Positions 1 to 8,848 of a DNA stretch of 64,000 bases are shown here, in pieces (position 1 is the first letter of the stretch; every line of letters begins with the position of its first letter). The stretch lies in assembly GCA_023262185.1 (NCBI GenBank), contig JALRDO010000005.1, positions 16,204 to 80,203 on the forward strand, in the 5' to 3' direction. Both the position numbers and the translations under genes were made by a program. The notes under the pieces are model-generated. The model was given only the letters and a program-made list of their open reading frames with translations. It made no database searches and was not told the origin of the DNA. Origin of the DNA: Flavobacteriaceae bacterium (GTDB lineage: Bacteria > Bacteroidota > Bacteroidia > Flavobacteriales > Flavobacteriaceae).

Positions 1-286
1 AGATTCCGACGGCGTAAATCTTGAGGCTTCTAAAAAAGATTTTTTGAAAGGTTTTTCCAATGGGTTGCTCATTGATGCGCTTTTGCATCGACAAAACAAT
101 AGAAACTCCGACGATGAAAAGAAAACTCGGAAACACGAAATCGGTTGGGGTAATGCCGTTCCATTCAGCGTGAAGAAAAGGGGCGTAAACCGCATTCCAG
201 CTGCCCGGACTGTTCACTACAATCATTAACATAATCGTGAGCCCTCTCAAGATGTCGACCGATAATACTCTTGCTTTTGTAATCAT
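1..286 (-). CDS. NagX-like heparan-alpha-glucosaminide N-acetyltransferase / DUF5009 family membrane protein, partial
   Basis: The 5' part (95 codons) of a minus-strand gene whose end lies left of the window. Translation from the ATG at 286 begins MITKARVLSVDILRGLTIML and continues through NSPGSWNAVY, HAEWNGITPTDFVFP and FLFIVGVSIVLSMQKR. The D-x-x-R-G-L-T start, the W-x-G-x-T-x-x-D-x-V-F-P-x-F motif and the first two membrane helices are hallmarks of the DUF5009/HGSNAT (NagX) family. Members are multi-pass inner-membrane proteins linked to acetylation or uptake of amino sugars. This fits the nagB and hexosaminidase genes nearby. Substrate is inferred from context; the family call is firm despite truncation. 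Confidence 0.85.
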   Translation of the reverse strand, partial: MITKARVLSVDILRGLTIMLMIVVNSPGSWNAVYAPFLHAEWNGITPTDFVFPSFLFIVGVSIVLSMQKRINEQPIGKTFQKIFFRSLKIYAVGI

Positions 287-307
287 GATAAAACGCTTTT
301 TCTGCGG

Positions 308-315
308 TATCTTTA
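308..315 (+). promoter_or_regulatory. Candidate -7 promoter element (TATCTTTA)
   Basis: Matches the Bacteroidota TAnnTTTG consensus in seven of eight positions and lies about 30 bases before the ATG at 345. It sits in the 58-base gap between two divergent genes. Confidence 0.45.
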
Positions 316-344
316 GAATACCATAAAGAATTGCTAATAATATT

Positions 345-1616
345 ATGAAAAATGAACTCGGTATCCTAAAAAAGGTTGGGCTTGGAATCGTTTTCACACT
401 ATTCTGCAGCGCTTCGGTACTTGCGCAAACCAATCGGATTTTTACTATCAAAGGCGAGGTGTACGACGCCCAAACGAACGAGATGCTCTCTTTGGCCTCT
501 ATTCGGCTTGAAGGCACCTCTTATGCAACGGTCAGCAACGACGATGGAATCTTCAGTATTAAGTACAATGAAAACGAGAATCCCACATACCTCATTGTTT
601 CTTACCTCGGGTACAGGACAGCGCGTATCGCCCTTGGCGAAAAAGACAGCCGGAAAGAGAGTATCAGCGTTGGCTTAATCAGTGATTCTATCCGCCTTGA
701 AGGTGTTGATGTAAACAACAGAGAAGACGCTAAAGCCATTGTCGTTAAAATGATAGACCGCTACGACAAACAGAAGCCCTTTCAGCCAAAGACAGCTGTG
801 TCTTTCTTTAGAGAACGCATTAATCGCCGAAACAGAAATCTCTCAATTACGGAGGCTGTCATTGAAATACAGAAAAACCACATAAAAGAGGGATTAAACG
901 GAGCCTATGTCATCGAGTCACGCAAGCGTAATGATTACAAGCCACTCGACACCATCGCTTTAAAATTACAGGGCGGACCCTACAACCTCCTCTACCTCGA
1001 CCTGCTCAGCCATCGCAACGATATTTTGGACGACGAAAGTATTGACAAGTATAACTTTCGTTTAGACGGAACTGTTCGTTACGATGAAAATGACGTTTAC
1101 ATCATCCATTTTCAGCAAAAAGAAGAGGTGTTCGAACCCCTTTATCAAGGCGAATTGTACATCACGGTAGATTCATTCACCCTGGCACGATCAAATTTTG
1201 AGATGAATATTACCAATAGCGAAGAAGCTGCAAAACTCTTTGTACGCAAAAAACCTAAATCCCTTCAGATTGAGCCGACCCGAGTCGCCTATCGTATCGA
1301 TTACGGGGTTTCTGATTCAGATCCGATACTCAATTATGCAGATCTTGAGATGGATTTTACCATCAACTGGAAGAAACGTCTTTTCAATCGAAACTACAGT
1401 GTATCTGCTGAAATGGCCTTTACACAATGGGATACCGCTGAAAAGGAAGAGGTAAAGCCTAGAAGTGAACGTCTGAAAACCTCTGTGATCATGGTAGATT
1501 CTGAAAGTGGTTTTAGCGATCCTAACTTTTGGAAGAATTACAATGTGATTGAGCCTGATCAGACCATTGAATCGATCTTAAAGCGCATCGAAAGACAGCT
1601 TCGAAGAGCGCGGTAG
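345..1616 (+). CDS. Secreted carboxypeptidase-like regulatory domain protein
   Basis: A 423-residue exported protein. An N-terminal signal peptide (hydrophobic core GIVFTLFCSASVLAQ, residues 14-28) is followed by a CarboxypepD_reg-like Ig-fold domain at roughly 33-120. The domain carries the typical G-E-V-Y-D-x-x-T start and the Y-L-G-Y-R motif also found in TonB-dependent receptor plug extensions. The rest (about 125-423) has no motif I can name; it resembles the outer-membrane or periplasmic tails of this Bacteroidota family. No TonB box or full beta-barrel is evident. It is divergent from the NagX-like gene and about 100 bases upstream of nagB, so a role at the cell envelope is likely but the function is unknown. 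Confidence 0.7.
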   Translation: MKNELGILKKVGLGIVFTLFCSASVLAQTNRIFTIKGEVYDAQTNEMLSLASIRLEGTSYATVSNDDGIFSIKYNENENPTYLIVSYLGYRTARIALGEKDSRKESISVGLISDSIRLEGVDVNNREDAKAIVVKMIDRYDKQKPFQPKTAVSFFRERINRRNRNLSITEAVIEIQKNHIKEGLNGAYVIESRKRNDYKPLDTIALKLQGGPYNLLYLDLLSHRNDILDDESIDKYNFRLDGTVRYDENDVYIIHFQQKEEVFEPLYQGELYITVDSFTLARSNFEMNITNSEEAAKLFVRKKPKSLQIEPTRVAYRIDYGVSDSDPILNYADLEMDFTINWKKRLFNRNYSVSAEMAFTQWDTAEKEEVKPRSERLKTSVIMVDSESGFSDPNFWKNYNVIEPDQTIESILKRIERQLRRAR

Positions 1617-1651
1617 TCGGCGAAATTAGATGGAAAAAATCACCTTAAAAG

Positions 1652-1682
1652 TTTGTTCTTACGGGATAAACCAATACATTTC
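1652..1682 (+). promoter_or_regulatory. Candidate promoter for the nagB operon
   Basis: TTTG at 1652-1655 (-33-like) and TACATTTC at 1675-1682 (-7-like) are separated by 19 bases, within the 17-23 spacing known for Flavobacterium promoters. The ATG of nagB follows at 1718. Confidence 0.45.
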
Positions 1683-1717
1683 TCGTTCAGTCTTTTTTAA
1701 CAAAAAATACACCATTA

Positions 1718-3643
1718 ATGGCCAAGACTCCGACAACCGAGCTGACCTACAAAGCTCCGGGAACCCATGAAGAAAACCGTTACGAAAAACTGCATAATGT
1801 AATCGTATCCTCAGCCGCAAAAGGATCTGAGCTGATTGCACAAGAAATTGCTGATATCATTCGTGCAAAACAGGCAAAAGGCAAAAACTGCGTGCTTGGA
1901 CTCGCAACGGGCTCATCTCCACTTAGCGTATACGCAGAATTAGTGCGAATGCACAAAGAAGAAGGGTTGAGTTTTCAAAATGTCGTGAGCTTTAATCTCG
2001 ATGAGTATTGGCCTATGGGCAAAGAAAATCTGCAGAGTTACCATTACTTCATGCACGAAAATCTCTTTGACCACATTGACATCAAACCCGAAAATATTCA
2101 CATACCAGATGGAGAGGTCAAAGCAAATCAGGTGCGCGCCTATTGTCAAGACTATGAGGCAAAAATTGAGGCTGCTGGTGGACTTGATTTTCAGCTTCTA
2201 GGAATTGGTCGAACCGGACACATCGGCTTCAATGAACCCGGTTCAAATCAAAACTCAAGAACAAGACTGGTCAATCTTGACCACATCACCAGAGAAGATG
2301 CCGCAGAGGGCTTTCAAGGCTTAGAATACGTGCCGAAGCGCGCAATAACCATGGGTATTGCAACAGTACTCTCAGCGAAGCGCATTGTACTCATGGCTTG
2401 GGGTCAGAAAAAAAGTGAGGTGGTACAGCAAGCCATTGAGGGTACTATGACCAGTCAGCTTCCTTCCTCTTTTCTTCAAACGCATAAGAATACTACGTTT
2501 GTATTAGATGAAGAGGCTGCGGCAAAACTGACCCGCATTAAAACGCCTTGGATCGTTCAAACCTGTGAGTGGAACGACAAACTAAAATATCAGGCCGTAG
2601 TATGGTTATGCCGTAAAACGGGTAAATCGGTATTGAAGCTGACAGAGTCTGACTACAATGAAAATGCCCTAGCTGATTTGCTTGAGACTCAATCGGTCTA
2701 CGATTTAAACATTGAAATCTTTAACCGTCTACAACACACGATCACCGGCTGGCCAGGCGGAAAACCCGATGCAGACGATTCGCACCGACCAGAACGTGCC
2801 CGACCTAAATCGAAAAGAGTTATCATTTTTAGCCCTCACCCCGACGACGATGTGATTTCTATGGGAGGAACTCTCGATCGTCTCATCTCACAAGGTCACG
2901 AGGTTCACGTAGCTTACCAGACTTCTGGAAGCATCGCCGTGTCGAATCAAGAAGCGCTAAAATTTATTGAGGTAGCCTGTGACATGATGCTGGGGGCAGA
3001 GAGCAATACCTTAAGAGAATTAAGGGCTAATATTGACAATCTCAAAGATGGTGAGATTCCATCGGCTGAGATACGCAATCTCAAAACCATCATCAGACAA
3101 CGCGAGGCGATCGCTGCGACGCGCTACCTTCGTCTACCAGATGAGAACGTTCATTTCTTGAAGTTGCCTTTTTACGAAACAGGAGCTGTTAAAAAGGCGC
3201 CGATCTCACAAGACGACATCGACATCATGAACCATCTGATCAAGAACATCCGTCCACACCAGATCTATGCTGCGGGTGATTTAGCAGATCCGCACGGAAC
3301 GCACCGCCTCTGTATCGACGCCCTTCAACAATCGCTGAGTCAACTGCGTAAAGAACCCTTCTTGAAAGACTGTTGGGTTTGGCTGTATCGCGGTGCTTGG
3401 CACGAATACGAGCCTTATGAAATCGACATGGCTGTTCCAATGAGTCCGGCACAGGTGAGAAGAAAGCGCCGTGCCATTTTCTTCCACCAAACACAAAAAG
3501 ACGGCGTCATGTTCCAAGGCAACGATCCTCGCGAATTTTGGGTCAGAGCTGAAGACCGTAACCGCGAAACCGCCGATATTTACCGTCAATTAGGATTGTC
3601 TGATTACGCGGCCATCGAAGCCTTTAAGCGCTATTATTACTAA
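1718..3643 (+). CDS. nagB: Glucosamine-6-phosphate deaminase fused to PIG-L (LmbE) deacetylase domain
   Basis: A 641-residue two-domain protein, far longer than stand-alone NagB (about 266). Residues about 25-300 form the deaminase/isomerase fold with GLATGSSP (61-68) and NLDEY (Asp95 matching E. coli Asp72). GIGRTGHIGFNEP places His168 and Glu173 at the E. coli His143 and Glu148 positions, but Thr166 stands where E. coli has catalytic Asp141. Residues about 365-640 form a PIG-L domain with PHPDDD near 372 and a DPHGTHR metal site. Such fusions are known in Bacteroidota. NagB converts GlcN-6-P to Fru-6-P and ammonia; PIG-L proteins remove acetyl groups from GlcNAc moieties, so one chain might do both steps. 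No nagA is in the window. First gene of a tight five-gene run. Confidence 0.88.
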   Translation: MAKTPTTELTYKAPGTHEENRYEKLHNVIVSSAAKGSELIAQEIADIIRAKQAKGKNCVLGLATGSSPLSVYAELVRMHKEEGLSFQNVVSFNLDEYWPMGKENLQSYHYFMHENLFDHIDIKPENIHIPDGEVKANQVRAYCQDYEAKIEAAGGLDFQLLGIGRTGHIGFNEPGSNQNSRTRLVNLDHITREDAAEGFQGLEYVPKRAITMGIATVLSAKRIVLMAWGQKKSEVVQQAIEGTMTSQLPSSFLQTHKNTTFVLDEEAAAKLTRIKTPWIVQTCEWNDKLKYQAVVWLCRKTGKSVLKLTESDYNENALADLLETQSVYDLNIEIFNRLQHTITGWPGGKPDADDSHRPERARPKSKRVIIFSPHPDDDVISMGGTLDRLISQGHEVHVAYQTSGSIAVSNQEALKFIEVACDMMLGAESNTLRELRANIDNLKDGEIPSAEIRNLKTIIRQREAIAATRYLRLPDENVHFLKLPFYETGAVKKAPISQDDIDIMNHLIKNIRPHQIYAAGDLADPHGTHRLCIDALQQSLSQLRKEPFLKDCWVWLYRGAWHEYEPYEIDMAVPMSPAQVRRKRRAIFFHQTQKDGVMFQGNDPREFWVRAEDRNRETADIYRQLGLSDYAAIEAFKRYYY

Positions 3644-3658
3644 TACAATTTCAAGACT

Positions 3659-5164
3659 ATGATCCGTTCACTGCCCTTCTTTTCACTTTGCGCATTTCTG
3701 CTGTTGTCTTGCGCCCAACCAGAGTCAGATGGAGCCGCTTATCAGCAGCTGATTCCCCTAGCCGATACAGTAACACTTGAGAACGGAAGTTTTACACTTC
3801 AAGAAAACGCATCCTACAGTTTGAATGGCTTTTCAGCACAAGAGGCGGACTCTTTCGACAAGGTATTGACAGATCAGGCAAGTATTCACGGTTTATCCTT
3901 AACTAAGGCTAGCGGTGCAGAAGCCGCTCTTCAGCTCAATGTTGACCCCTCTTTAGCGAATGAAGCCTATTTGCTTGAGATCAATGGGGATGGTATCTCG
4001 CTCAAAGGCGGAAGTCCTGCTGGGGTTTATTTCGCCTGGCAAACACTGCGACAGACCCTCTTTCTACAAGCCGATACCGAGCAGGCCTTGAACTTAAGGG
4101 CCGTGCGTATTTCAGATCAACCCACCTACAGCTATCGTTCGGTGATGCTAGACGTTGCTCGTCATTTTTTTGATGCCCCAACGGTAAAAGAACTCATCGA
4201 TCAAATCACCCTTTATAAAGTGAACACCTTGCATTTGCATCTTGCAGACGATCAAGGATGGCGCATAGAAATCAAGAAATGGCCTAACTTAACCACACAC
4301 GGTGGGCTTACCGAAGTGGGTGGCACTGATGGCGGATTCTATACTCAAGAACAGTACAACGATTTAGTGGCATACGCACAGGAACGGTTTATCACCATAG
4401 TTCCGGAAATTGACCTCCCTGGACATACGAATGCAGCGCTTTCTAGTTATCCAGAATTGAACTGTGACGGTATAGCTCCTGAGCTGTACACCGGAATCGA
4501 AGTCGGTTTTTCTACCCTATGTGCGGATAAAGAAATCACCTACACCTTCTTAAAGGATGTGTTTGAAGAATTGGCACAGTTGACCCCTGGACCTTACCTT
4601 CATATCGGCGGAGACGAGTCTCATGTCACCGAAGAGGACGATTACGTCAAAATGGTCAATTTTGCCCTTCAGACCGTTAAAGATTTGGGCAAAACCCCTG
4701 TCGGTTGGGATGAAATATCACACGGAAACCTTGATCAAAACACCGTTTCTCAATATTGGGCCAGCTCAGAAAACACCAAAAAAGCTTACGATAAAGGAGC
4801 CCAGCTCATCATATCGCCTGCCATTCATGCTTACCTCGATATGAAATACGATTCACTGACCCCAATAGGTCTTAAATGGGCCGGATATCTCCCCATTGAG
4901 AAAGCTTACGATTGGTCTCCCGATCAACTCGTTGAAGGAATTTCTGCGGAGCGCATCATCGGAACAGAAGCACTTCTTTGGACAGAAAGCGTAACAACAT
5001 CTGCAGATATTCAGTACCTTATGTTTCCTAGAGTACTCGGTATCGCTGAAATAGGATGGACCTCGGCTGACAAGCGCAATTTAAACGCTTACAAAACACG
5101 GCTCGAGAGCCACTTAAAGGTTTTAGATCGATTAGAGATCGGCTATTACAAGGGTTCAGAGTAG
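3659..5164 (+). CDS. Beta-N-acetylhexosaminidase, GH20, lipoprotein
   Basis: A 501-residue surface or periplasmic lipoprotein: signal sequence ending in the lipobox LLLSC (lipidated Cys near residue 18). A GH20 N-terminal domain (about 30-140) precedes the TIM barrel. Visible GH20 signatures are HLADDQGWR, VPEIDLPGHTNA and LHIGGDES, in which Asp319-Glu320 is the catalytic pair for substrate-assisted cleavage of terminal GlcNAc/GalNAc. VGWDEI lies further down the barrel. It begins 15 bases after nagB, so the two are almost certainly cotranscribed: the enzyme releases N-acetylhexosamine from chitin oligomers, glycans or peptidoglycan fragments for the deaminase. Length is slightly short for the family but the barrel looks complete. 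Confidence 0.92.
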   Translation: MIRSLPFFSLCAFLLLSCAQPESDGAAYQQLIPLADTVTLENGSFTLQENASYSLNGFSAQEADSFDKVLTDQASIHGLSLTKASGAEAALQLNVDPSLANEAYLLEINGDGISLKGGSPAGVYFAWQTLRQTLFLQADTEQALNLRAVRISDQPTYSYRSVMLDVARHFFDAPTVKELIDQITLYKVNTLHLHLADDQGWRIEIKKWPNLTTHGGLTEVGGTDGGFYTQEQYNDLVAYAQERFITIVPEIDLPGHTNAALSSYPELNCDGIAPELYTGIEVGFSTLCADKEITYTFLKDVFEELAQLTPGPYLHIGGDESHVTEEDDYVKMVNFALQTVKDLGKTPVGWDEISHGNLDQNTVSQYWASSENTKKAYDKGAQLIISPAIHAYLDMKYDSLTPIGLKWAGYLPIEKAYDWSPDQLVEGISAERIIGTEALLWTESVTTSADIQYLMFPRVLGIAEIGWTSADKRNLNAYKTRLESHLKVLDRLEIGYYKGSE

Positions 5165-5189
5165 AGAAGGATTTTTAAAACCGTCTTTT

Positions 5190-6140
5190 ATGGAACTTAA
5201 AAACGAACATCTTGAGATTCCTGGTAATCCATCGGTAGATAAATCAAGTAGCTACCGCCTCAATCAACGCGAAGGTGGAGAGCCGCTTAAAGCCCTAAGC
5301 GAAGAACAGTGGAGCTTTTGGATAGAGAACGGATATGTGGTGATCAAACAAGCAATCTCTAGAGAACAAGCCGCCAAGACCGCTTCATTTCTATGGGAGT
5401 TTGAAGAAAAAGATCCTAACGACCCTACGACTTGGTACGCGCCGGCTCGTGCAGAAATGCAAATGAAAGAGCTGATCGGAACAGGAATGGTAGAGGCCTA
5501 CAATCACCCGTTGATGTGGGAGAACCGTCAGAGTCCAAAGATCTACGACGCCTTCAGGGATATATGGGGGCGCGACGAACTTTGGGTAACCATCGATCGC
5601 GCAAATCTCAACTTTCCGCAAAAGCCTGGCCATGAGCAAAAAGGTTTTATTCATTGGGATTACGATCCCGAAACTCGACCTCAAAACGTACAGGGCGTGT
5701 TAGCTCTAGCGGACCAAAATGACCCAAATATGGGAGGATTTCAGTGCGTTCCGTGGCTATACCGTAATTACGACACCTGGAAGCTTACCCAGCCCGAAGA
5801 CCGAAACCGTTTTCAACCCGATATGAAGGGGCTAGAAGACGAATTGGTCAAGGTGCCTTTAGAGGCAGGTGATATGCTCATTTTCAATAGCACACTGGCC
5901 CACGGAATCCGACCCAACAAGTCAGAGAACAAGGTTCGCATTGCCCAGTACATTTCAATGATGCCGGCCGACCCTGCCAATGAAGCACTTATTGATTGGC
6001 GCGTGCGCTCCATGAGCGCACGGATTGCCCCAGAGGGTTACGCCTTTCCTGGAGACCCCAGAAAATGGGAACAGACCAGATACAAAAGAGCAGACTTGTC
6101 TGAACTAGGACGAAAACTTCTAGGTCTAGATCCGTGGTAA
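5190..6140 (+). CDS. Phytanoyl-CoA dioxygenase (PhyH) family Fe(II)/2-oxoglutarate oxygenase
   Basis: A 316-residue soluble protein with no signal peptide. The non-haem iron triad is visible: His155 and Asp157 in FIHWDYDP and His238 in STLAHGIRP, with Arg250 (NKVRIAQY) as the likely 2-oxoglutarate anchor. The PhyH superfamily hydroxylates fatty acyl-CoAs, amino acids, ectoine and small secondary metabolites, so the substrate cannot be read from sequence. It starts 25 bases after the hexosaminidase and 18 bases before an SDR gene. That suggests a hydroxylation followed or preceded by an oxidoreduction, possibly on a modified sugar; this is inference only. Confidence 0.8.
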   Translation: MELKNEHLEIPGNPSVDKSSSYRLNQREGGEPLKALSEEQWSFWIENGYVVIKQAISREQAAKTASFLWEFEEKDPNDPTTWYAPARAEMQMKELIGTGMVEAYNHPLMWENRQSPKIYDAFRDIWGRDELWVTIDRANLNFPQKPGHEQKGFIHWDYDPETRPQNVQGVLALADQNDPNMGGFQCVPWLYRNYDTWKLTQPEDRNRFQPDMKGLEDELVKVPLEAGDMLIFNSTLAHGIRPNKSENKVRIAQYISMMPADPANEALIDWRVRSMSARIAPEGYAFPGDPRKWEQTRYKRADLSELGRKLLGLDPW

Positions 6141-6158
6141 ATTGAGCCAGCATAAAGC

Positions 6159-6929
6159 ATGAAAAACAGCGTTCTGATCACTGGATCAACTGCGGGTATT
6201 GGTTTTGAAACCGCCAGAGTGCTCGCCAATCAAGGGCACAAGATCTTCCTCAATGGACGAACCAAAGAAGGCACCTCTGCCGCCGTGGAGCGCTTACAAT
6301 ACTCATGCAAAGAAGCTGACATTGACGGCGTAGTTTGCGATTTCTCAAAGCCCATCGATTTAAGCATTTTTCCGCCAAACATCGATGTACTCATCAATAA
6401 TGTGGGCATTTATACCTCAAAAGATTTTTCAGTCACTAGTGATGAAGATTGGTATGCACAATTCGAGGTAAACTGCATGAGTGGGGTGCGGCTCAGCCGA
6501 CATTATTTGCCTCAGATGCTGGCCTCAAACTATGGACGCATTTTGTTTATCTCTAGCGAATGTGCCTATCTGGCACCTGAAGACATGGTCTCGTATAGCA
6601 GCACAAAAGCTGCGTTACATGCCCTTTCTAGAGGTTTGGCGAATACAACGCGCAATAGTGGGGTAACCGTCAATACCATTGTGCCCGGATCAACCTATAC
6701 CGAAGGGGCGGAGCGTTTCATTCAAGAAAAGGCCGCACAACAAAACCAGAATCCTAATCAGGTAGCACAGGCCTTCATAAAATCTGAGCGTCCACAGTCG
6801 CTCATCGAGCGCTTTGCCCGCACCGAAGAAGTGGCTGCACTTATTGCCTTCTATGCCAGTGGTCAGTCAAGTGCAGTGAACGGCTCTGTCATTTTTTGCG
6901 AGGGCGGAAGCACCAGCGCAACCTTTTAA
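6159..6929 (+). CDS. SDR family NAD(P)-dependent oxidoreductase
   Basis: A 256-residue classical short-chain dehydrogenase. It has the nucleotide-binding TGSTAGIG motif (residues 8-15), NNVG (around 80), an active-site Ser (ISSECAY), and YSSTK giving the catalytic Tyr-x-x-x-Lys. C-terminal features (PGSTYTEGA, a Gly-rich end) are normal for the family. Substrate is unknown. Gene order with the PhyH oxygenase (18 bases upstream) and CutC (10 bases downstream) points to one transcript with the hexosamine genes. It could oxidise a hydroxylated product or reduce a sugar ketone. Confidence 0.85.
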   Translation: MKNSVLITGSTAGIGFETARVLANQGHKIFLNGRTKEGTSAAVERLQYSCKEADIDGVVCDFSKPIDLSIFPPNIDVLINNVGIYTSKDFSVTSDEDWYAQFEVNCMSGVRLSRHYLPQMLASNYGRILFISSECAYLAPEDMVSYSSTKAALHALSRGLANTTRNSGVTVNTIVPGSTYTEGAERFIQEKAAQQNQNPNQVAQAFIKSERPQSLIERFARTEEVAALIAFYASGQSSAVNGSVIFCEGGSTSATF

Positions 6930-6939
6930 ACAAATCAAA

Positions 6940-7665
6940 ATGCAATTTGAAGTCTGTGCCAACTCATTCACCTCTGCCAAAAATGCACAAGAAGCGGGTG
7001 CCCATCGAATAGAACTTTGCGCCGAGCTCGGAGTAGGTGGCGTGACTCCATCGTTTGGTCTGATAAAAAAGGTCTGTGACGAACTTACCATTAAGGTGAA
7101 TGTTCTGATCCGCCCGAGAAGTGGAAACTTCATTTACAGTGCAGATGAGCTTGATGTCATTTTAAGAGACATTCAAATGGCCGTAGAGCTGGGAGTGAAC
7201 GGTATTGTGTGCGGCTCGCTAAATGAAGACCATTCGATAAACGAAAAACAGCTCTTGGCCATGCTCAAGGCCTCTTCGGGTACAGAATTTACGTTTCACC
7301 GTGCGTTTGATCTCACTCCAGATCCTGTAGCTGCTTATGACCTATTAGCAAAACATCAGGTAGATCGAATTCTAAGTTCAGGTCAACAACAAAAGGCGAT
7401 TGACGGCTTGTCATTACTAGCTCAATTGAATGAGCGAGGAGGCGTGCGCATGATGCCTGGTTCAGGAGTCAATGCCGCGAACATCAAGACCTTTGTTTCT
7501 CAAGGTTTTGAAGAGATTCATTTTTCAGGAACGGTGATGAGCCCTGAACCCAACAAGGCGCCAATAATTCCATTTATTACTCAAGGCTTACTCGCAGAGT
7601 ACGGTTATCCGACCTCTGATCTCATCCGACTCAAAGAAATTATTGGGTCGGCTGAATCGGACTAA
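6940..7665 (+). CDS. cutC: CutC family protein (copper homeostasis/TIM barrel)
   Basis: A 241-residue protein matching CutC along its full length: FEVCANSF at the start, GAHRIELCAEL, GGVTPSFGLI, VLIRPRSGNF, FHRAFD and the late MMPGSGVN motif. CutC is a TIM-barrel family named from E. coli copper-tolerance mutants, though its direct role in copper handling is disputed and an enzymatic function is possible. It starts 10 bases after the SDR and is the last gene of the nagB run. Its stop lies one base from the stop of the convergent cytochrome gene, leaving no room for a separate terminator. Confidence 0.9.
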   Translation: MQFEVCANSFTSAKNAQEAGAHRIELCAELGVGGVTPSFGLIKKVCDELTIKVNVLIRPRSGNFIYSADELDVILRDIQMAVELGVNGIVCGSLNEDHSINEKQLLAMLKASSGTEFTFHRAFDLTPDPVAAYDLLAKHQVDRILSSGQQQKAIDGLSLLAQLNERGGVRMMPGSGVNAANIKTFVSQGFEEIHFSGTVMSPEPNKAPIIPFITQGLLAEYGYPTSDLIRLKEIIGSAESD

Positions 7666-7666
7666 T

Positions 7667-8728
7667 CTATTTGGTTTTTTTGACCCCAAAATTCTCTTGG
7701 TAGAATGCCATAATGGGCTGATATGGCCCCAATTGGTGCTGTTCTATAGAGAAGTTGTCGGCATAGGGTCCGTAAGGGGTTGACATGGGTTTTTTAATCC
7801 GATCCGGAAAGTCAAGCTCAAGATTGGCGCGCTGCGGACGCTCTTGTTGATTCATGTAACCCGCAACATCATAGGCCTGCTCATCTGTAAGAATCGGATT
7901 GTCATGGCTAACGCCAAAAGGCATGTTGTACTTGATAAATTGAGCCGCAGTAATGACGCGATTCATACCGGCACCGTTATTATACGAGTTAGAACCCCAT
8001 AGAGGTGGATAGGTGTAGGTCCATCCATCAGGATTCTTTAAGCCCTGGCCGTCTGGTTGATGGCAAACAGCGCACTGTGTGTTGTAAACCGCTGCCCCTT
8101 GCTCTAAATTGACTGCGCGATTCGGAAGTTCTATGGGCTTCAATCCTTTTTTGACCGTAGCAGGATCAACCTCTAGATAATCATCTAACCATTCGATGTA
8201 GGCAATCATGGCTAACATTTCAGGCTGGTCGACCTCCAAAGGCCTTCCGTTCATACTTCGAGTGAAACATCCGTTAATGCGCTCAGCCAAGGTTCCCATT
8301 TTATCTTCTCTTCCTCTGTACTGAGGAAAACGTTGATCGACTGAAACCAAAGAAATACCGTAATCTTTAGCGCCGTCATTAAGGTGACAGCTAGTGCATT
8401 GTAAGGCGTTTCCGGTGTAGCGTTTGCTTGGGTCATCCGCAAGTGGTCCGAGTAATTCGTCGGTTTGGGTGAGCAGTGCGTATCCAAACTGAAGTTGCTC
8501 ATCACCTGACTGCGCAACCGCATCAAATATGGGGAGTTTCTCTTCAGTAAGATCTTGAGTTTCAGTGGCAGGTGCAGCCATCATACGCACTTGTGGCACG
8601 TCTACAAAGAAGGTACCAATCAATAAGAGTGATACAAGAAGTACCAGTGTCAATCCGGCGGTTGCTATGGTTTTTGAAAGCCTGCTGATGAGATCTTCAA
8701 GTTCTTGTTTAGACTTCTTTGACTGCAT
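7667..8728 (-). CDS. Membrane-anchored dihaem cytochrome c, TsdA-like (thiosulfate dehydrogenase/tetrathionate reductase family)
   Basis: A 353-residue protein with one N-terminal membrane helix (about 20-42) and two haem sites, CTSCH (Cys111-His115) and CAVCH (Cys219-His223). Between them, AERINGCFTRSMNGRPL is typical of TsdA. Its Cys154, the only other Cys in the first haem domain, is placed to be the unusual His/Cys axial ligand known in TsdA. For haem 2, Asn268-Met269 (KYNMPFG) offers a Met ligand. TsdA interconverts thiosulfate and tetrathionate in the periplasm. A helix anchor instead of a cleaved signal is somewhat unusual. No sox genes or partner cytochrome are nearby. A generic dihaem electron carrier is the alternative. 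Confidence 0.78.
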   Translation of the reverse strand: MQSKKSKQELEDLISRLSKTIATAGLTLVLLVSLLLIGTFFVDVPQVRMMAAPATETQDLTEEKLPIFDAVAQSGDEQLQFGYALLTQTDELLGPLADDPSKRYTGNALQCTSCHLNDGAKDYGISLVSVDQRFPQYRGREDKMGTLAERINGCFTRSMNGRPLEVDQPEMLAMIAYIEWLDDYLEVDPATVKKGLKPIELPNRAVNLEQGAAVYNTQCAVCHQPDGQGLKNPDGWTYTYPPLWGSNSYNNGAGMNRVITAAQFIKYNMPFGVSHDNPILTDEQAYDVAGYMNQQERPQRANLELDFPDRIKKPMSTPYGPYADNFSIEQHQLGPYQPIMAFYQENFGVKKTK

Positions 8729-8848
8729 CTTATTTACAAGGGTTGGTTCACTAAATGTAGCGAAAAGTAAGCTCTGATTTTCTAACGCTTAGTAACACGA
8801 GTTACACAACCAACTTATCCTACATAGGGTTTTAAGCGAAGCAGCATC

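Noticed and set aside
8741..8813. Distant inverted repeat GTTGGTT/AACCAAC between the cytochrome and tsaC genes
   Set aside because: Seven-base arms separated by more than 50 bases are expected by chance and do not align with promoter elements.
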